Source: Solibacillus merdavium (GTDB taxonomy: Bacteria > Bacillota > Bacilli > Bacillales_A > Planococcaceae). Taken from it: a stretch of 64,000 nucleotides of DNA. The stretch spans positions 554,857 to 618,856 of the forward strand of contig NZ_JACSPW010000001.1 of assembly GCF_014836935.1 (NCBI RefSeq), in the 5' to 3' direction. Shown here in pieces: positions 62,260 to 64,000 of the stretch; positions within the stretch are counted from its first letter, which is position 1; each line of letters opens with the position of its first letter. The notes under the pieces were generated by a model. It did not search any database and was not told the DNA's origin. It was given only the letters and a program-made list of their open reading frames with translations. Both the position numbers and the translations under genes were made by a program.

Positions 62260-62667
62260 ATGTCAGAGGAAATGCAAACAAAAGGTGATGAGCAACGAAG
62301 TTATGTAGTAGCAGGTGCCAAATTGTCATGTTCAAAGGGTGATCAATCGAGCACTTTGAAGATGCCAATTAGTCATGGTGTGTTCACAAAAAACAAAGCC
62401 CAAATGAATACAATGGATTTTAAACCTCAAGTCAATATTCAGCCTTTCGGTTTATGTTCGTCTTTAGCGAACCCAACAGTTGCAGCAGCTACAGCGGCTA
62501 ATAATGGTATTCTGACGCCCCAACCTTGTACACCTGTAGTTACGATGCCGTGGATTAATGGGAAAACGGATCAATTGATTGAAAATTATCCTGCATTGAC
62601 AAATCAATCGACAAATATGTGTCTTTATAGCGGAACCATTAGAGTAGAAGACGATGGGCAAGAGTAA
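62260..62667 (+). CDS. DUF4280 PAAR-like spike tip protein
   Basis: 135 aa. It shows the DUF4280 pattern with four conserved cysteines: LSCSKGDQSSTLKMP, PFGLCSSLANPTVA, TPQPCTPVV and STNMCLYSGTIRV, plus TMPWINGKTDQLIENYPALT. DUF4280 domains form PAAR-like zinc-containing cones capping VgrG trimers. GAAAGG is 8-9 bases before ATG 62260. It lies just before the second spike gene, so it probably caps that spike or both. Confidence 0.88.
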   Translation: MSEEMQTKGDEQRSYVVAGAKLSCSKGDQSSTLKMPISHGVFTKNKAQMNTMDFKPQVNIQPFGLCSSLANPTVAAATAANNGILTPQPCTPVVTMPWINGKTDQLIENYPALTNQSTNMCLYSGTIRVEDDGQE

Positions 62668-62705
62668 TTCAAAATCATCCTCCTTTAGAAAGGAAGGGAA
62701 GGCAT

Positions 62706-64000
62706 GTGAACACGTATAATGAAGTAATTGGATATGGCGATTTAGAGCTCGTATCCCCTTATGAGGTACAAACGTTGCATGATCTCTGTCTAATACAAAC
62801 GGTAAATGACCATGCAAAATTATCGATAATAGGATTCATCCCGGAAGCAAAGAAGGCAAGCAGTTTGCAAAATGCCAGTACAACGGATCGGATCGAGTTG
62901 TATCAGAAAAAAGAAGGACGTCGTGTACAAGCTCTTTTTAAAGGCTATGTAACAGAAGTTGCTGTGCAGATGGTAAGGGGCGTCTATCAAATTAAGATAG
63001 AGGCAGTATCTGCTACGTTTCAATTAGATTGTAAGCGGCGTGAAAGATCTTTCCAACATGCCCAAATGCTCTATAGTGAAATGATGCAACAAGTTCTTGC
63101 AGAATATCCTGGTGCAGATGTGATTGACACCGTGTCAAAAGCTACTCCTCTGAATCAATTTATATTACAATATAAGGAGACGGATTGGCAATTTCTTCAA
63201 CGAATGGCATCGCATTTCCGTACCGTCCTTATACCAGCAATTGATGCGGAACAACCGAAGTTTTGGTTTGGACTACCTGAAGGACGAGTGGATTCTATTT
63301 CTGCAACCAATTACACTTTATCTAAAAATCGTGTACAATTTTTGCAAATTGTCCAAAATGACTCGGATCGCCCCATTGCTGAATCCAATTTGATTACGTA
63401 TAGCATTGAGTCTTACCAACCGTTGCAGCTAGGTGCTCGTGTGTTGTTTCAAAAGAAGGAACTTATTGTTGCGCGGTCGATCGCTCGTATGAAACAGGGT
63501 GTCCTAATCTTTGACTATGAGCTACTTCCAGAAACGGGTGTTCGTCAAGAGCGAAGAACAAATCCGTTACTTACAGGAACATCCATTGAAGGAACTGTAT
63601 TAGCTATTCAGAAAGACCGTGTCCAACTGCATTTATCGATTGATTCCGTACAAAAAAAGGAAGAGGCGGTCTGGTTTTCCCTTGCGACACCGTATAGTGC
63701 AGAGGGGCATAGTGGCTTTTATAGCCCACCTGAGGAAGGGGACAAAGTACACCTTCTTATTCCGACGAACCAAGAAATGTCAGCATTTGTTCAGCAAAGT
63801 GTACGGCAAGGGGGAGACACCAACCCTAAAATAGCCGATCCGAAAACGTCTTACTGGGGAACAACGAAGGGGAAGCATGTAAAACTTGATCCTCAATCCG
63901 TCACTATGACAGCTACTGAGGGCACTGTTTTTCTTCAACTTCATCAGGAAAGTGGCATCACGATACATAGTAAGCATTCGATCGTTGTGACAGCGAATGA
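62706..64000 (+). CDS. VgrG/gpD-like spike protein, second copy (runs off the window)
   Basis: At least 431 codons, open to the window edge. It aligns along its length with the copy at 59013: ILQYKETDWQFLQRMASHFR, GTVLAIQKDRVQLHLSIDS, YSAEGHSGFYSPPEEGDKVH, LIPTNQEMSAFVQQSV, KHVKLDPQSVTMTATEGTVF. The identity is clearly partial, so it is an old duplication or a separate specialised spike. GTG 62706 follows AGGAAGGGAAGG. The C-terminus, where effector fusions usually sit, is outside the window. Confidence 0.88.
   Translation, partial: MNTYNEVIGYGDLELVSPYEVQTLHDLCLIQTVNDHAKLSIIGFIPEAKKASSLQNASTTDRIELYQKKEGRRVQALFKGYVTEVAVQMVRGVYQIKIEAVSATFQLDCKRRERSFQHAQMLYSEMMQQVLAEYPGADVIDTVSKATPLNQFILQYKETDWQFLQRMASHFRTVLIPAIDAEQPKFWFGLPEGRVDSISATNYTLSKNRVQFLQIVQNDSDRPIAESNLITYSIESYQPLQLGARVLFQKKELIVARSIARMKQGVLIFDYELLPETGVRQERRTNPLLTGTSIEGTVLAIQKDRVQLHLSIDSVQKKEEAVWFSLATPYSAEGHSGFYSPPEEGDKVHLLIPTNQEMSAFVQQSVRQGGDTNPKIADPKTSYWGTTKGKHVKLDPQSVTMTATEGTVFLQLHQESGITIHSKHSIVVTAN

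Noticed and set aside
44580..64000. Ordinary prophage or R-type bacteriocin interpretation of the cluster
   Set aside because: Not favoured: no capsid, portal, terminase, tape-measure, holin or lysin gene is visible, while kinase, phosphatase, FHA and chaperone genes are integral. It cannot be fully excluded because the locus continues beyond the window.

Overview
The window comes from a low-GC, endospore-forming Gram-positive bacterium, most likely Planococcaceae (Solibacillus/Lysinibacillus type). The backbone follows the Bacillus subtilis order resCDE - sigX/rsiX - ribU ... fer - ypbB - recQ(recS) - ypbE - ypbG - ypdA - ansA - prsW - sleB - ypeB - ypfA - cmk - ypfD. Spore-cortex genes (sleB-ypeB) behind a sigma-G-like promoter, an S-layer-homology protein, an FMN riboswitch, and FapR, GlnR and SigX sites all fit this group. 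No rRNA, tRNA or CRISPR array was seen.

Region by region: 1-5100 holds the cytochrome c maturation and redox two-component genes (resC end, resD, resE) and the autoregulated ECF sigma factor sigX with its anti-sigma gene. 5100-8650 holds riboswitch-controlled ribU, brnQ and a convergent YitT-type membrane gene. 8900-12956 holds an SLH-domain surface protein and glnRA with GlnR operators. 12957-20717 is a decayed mobile element inserted at the 3' end of glnA. It is flanked by an imperfect duplication of the glnA tail and terminator, and carries a truncated tyrosine integrase, XtrA and truncated ArpU phage genes, cargo genes (MerR regulator, DinB, a broken hydrolase) and a 61-codon gene whose only plausible start is ATT. 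20838-28800 is accessory: a YhgE/ABC-2 exporter with a PadR regulator and palindromic operator, a two-permease ABC transporter, DUF3231, a CarD-like protein and a MarR regulator. 29000-32200 has a cold-shock gene with an attenuator-like leader hairpin, GDPD, Excalibur protein, fabI and ferredoxin. 32293-44344 is the conserved core block.

44580 to the window end (and beyond) is the most unusual part: about 19.5 kb, all on the + strand, inserted after ypfD. I read it as a contractile-injection or type VI-like system in a Gram-positive host. It encodes a Ser/Thr kinase, a probable sheath (722 aa) and probable tube (141 aa), a J-domain protein, two FHA proteins, a membrane PP2C phosphatase, a degenerate PP2C-TM-TPR protein, two probable baseplate proteins, an 882-aa SAP/Hsp70-like ATPase, a protein with a TssK-like or tail-fibre-anchor N-terminus, a DcrB/Eag-like protein, two VgrG/gpD spike proteins, and between the two spikes a pentapeptide-repeat protein, an Imm11-like protein and a DUF4280 PAAR-like tip. 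Kinase, phosphatase and FHA proteins resemble the threonine-phosphorylation switch of type VI systems. The Hsp70/J pair could be a dedicated assembly or recycling chaperone. Spike, PAAR and J-domain calls rest on recognisable motifs; sheath, tube and baseplate calls rest mainly on size, order and context.
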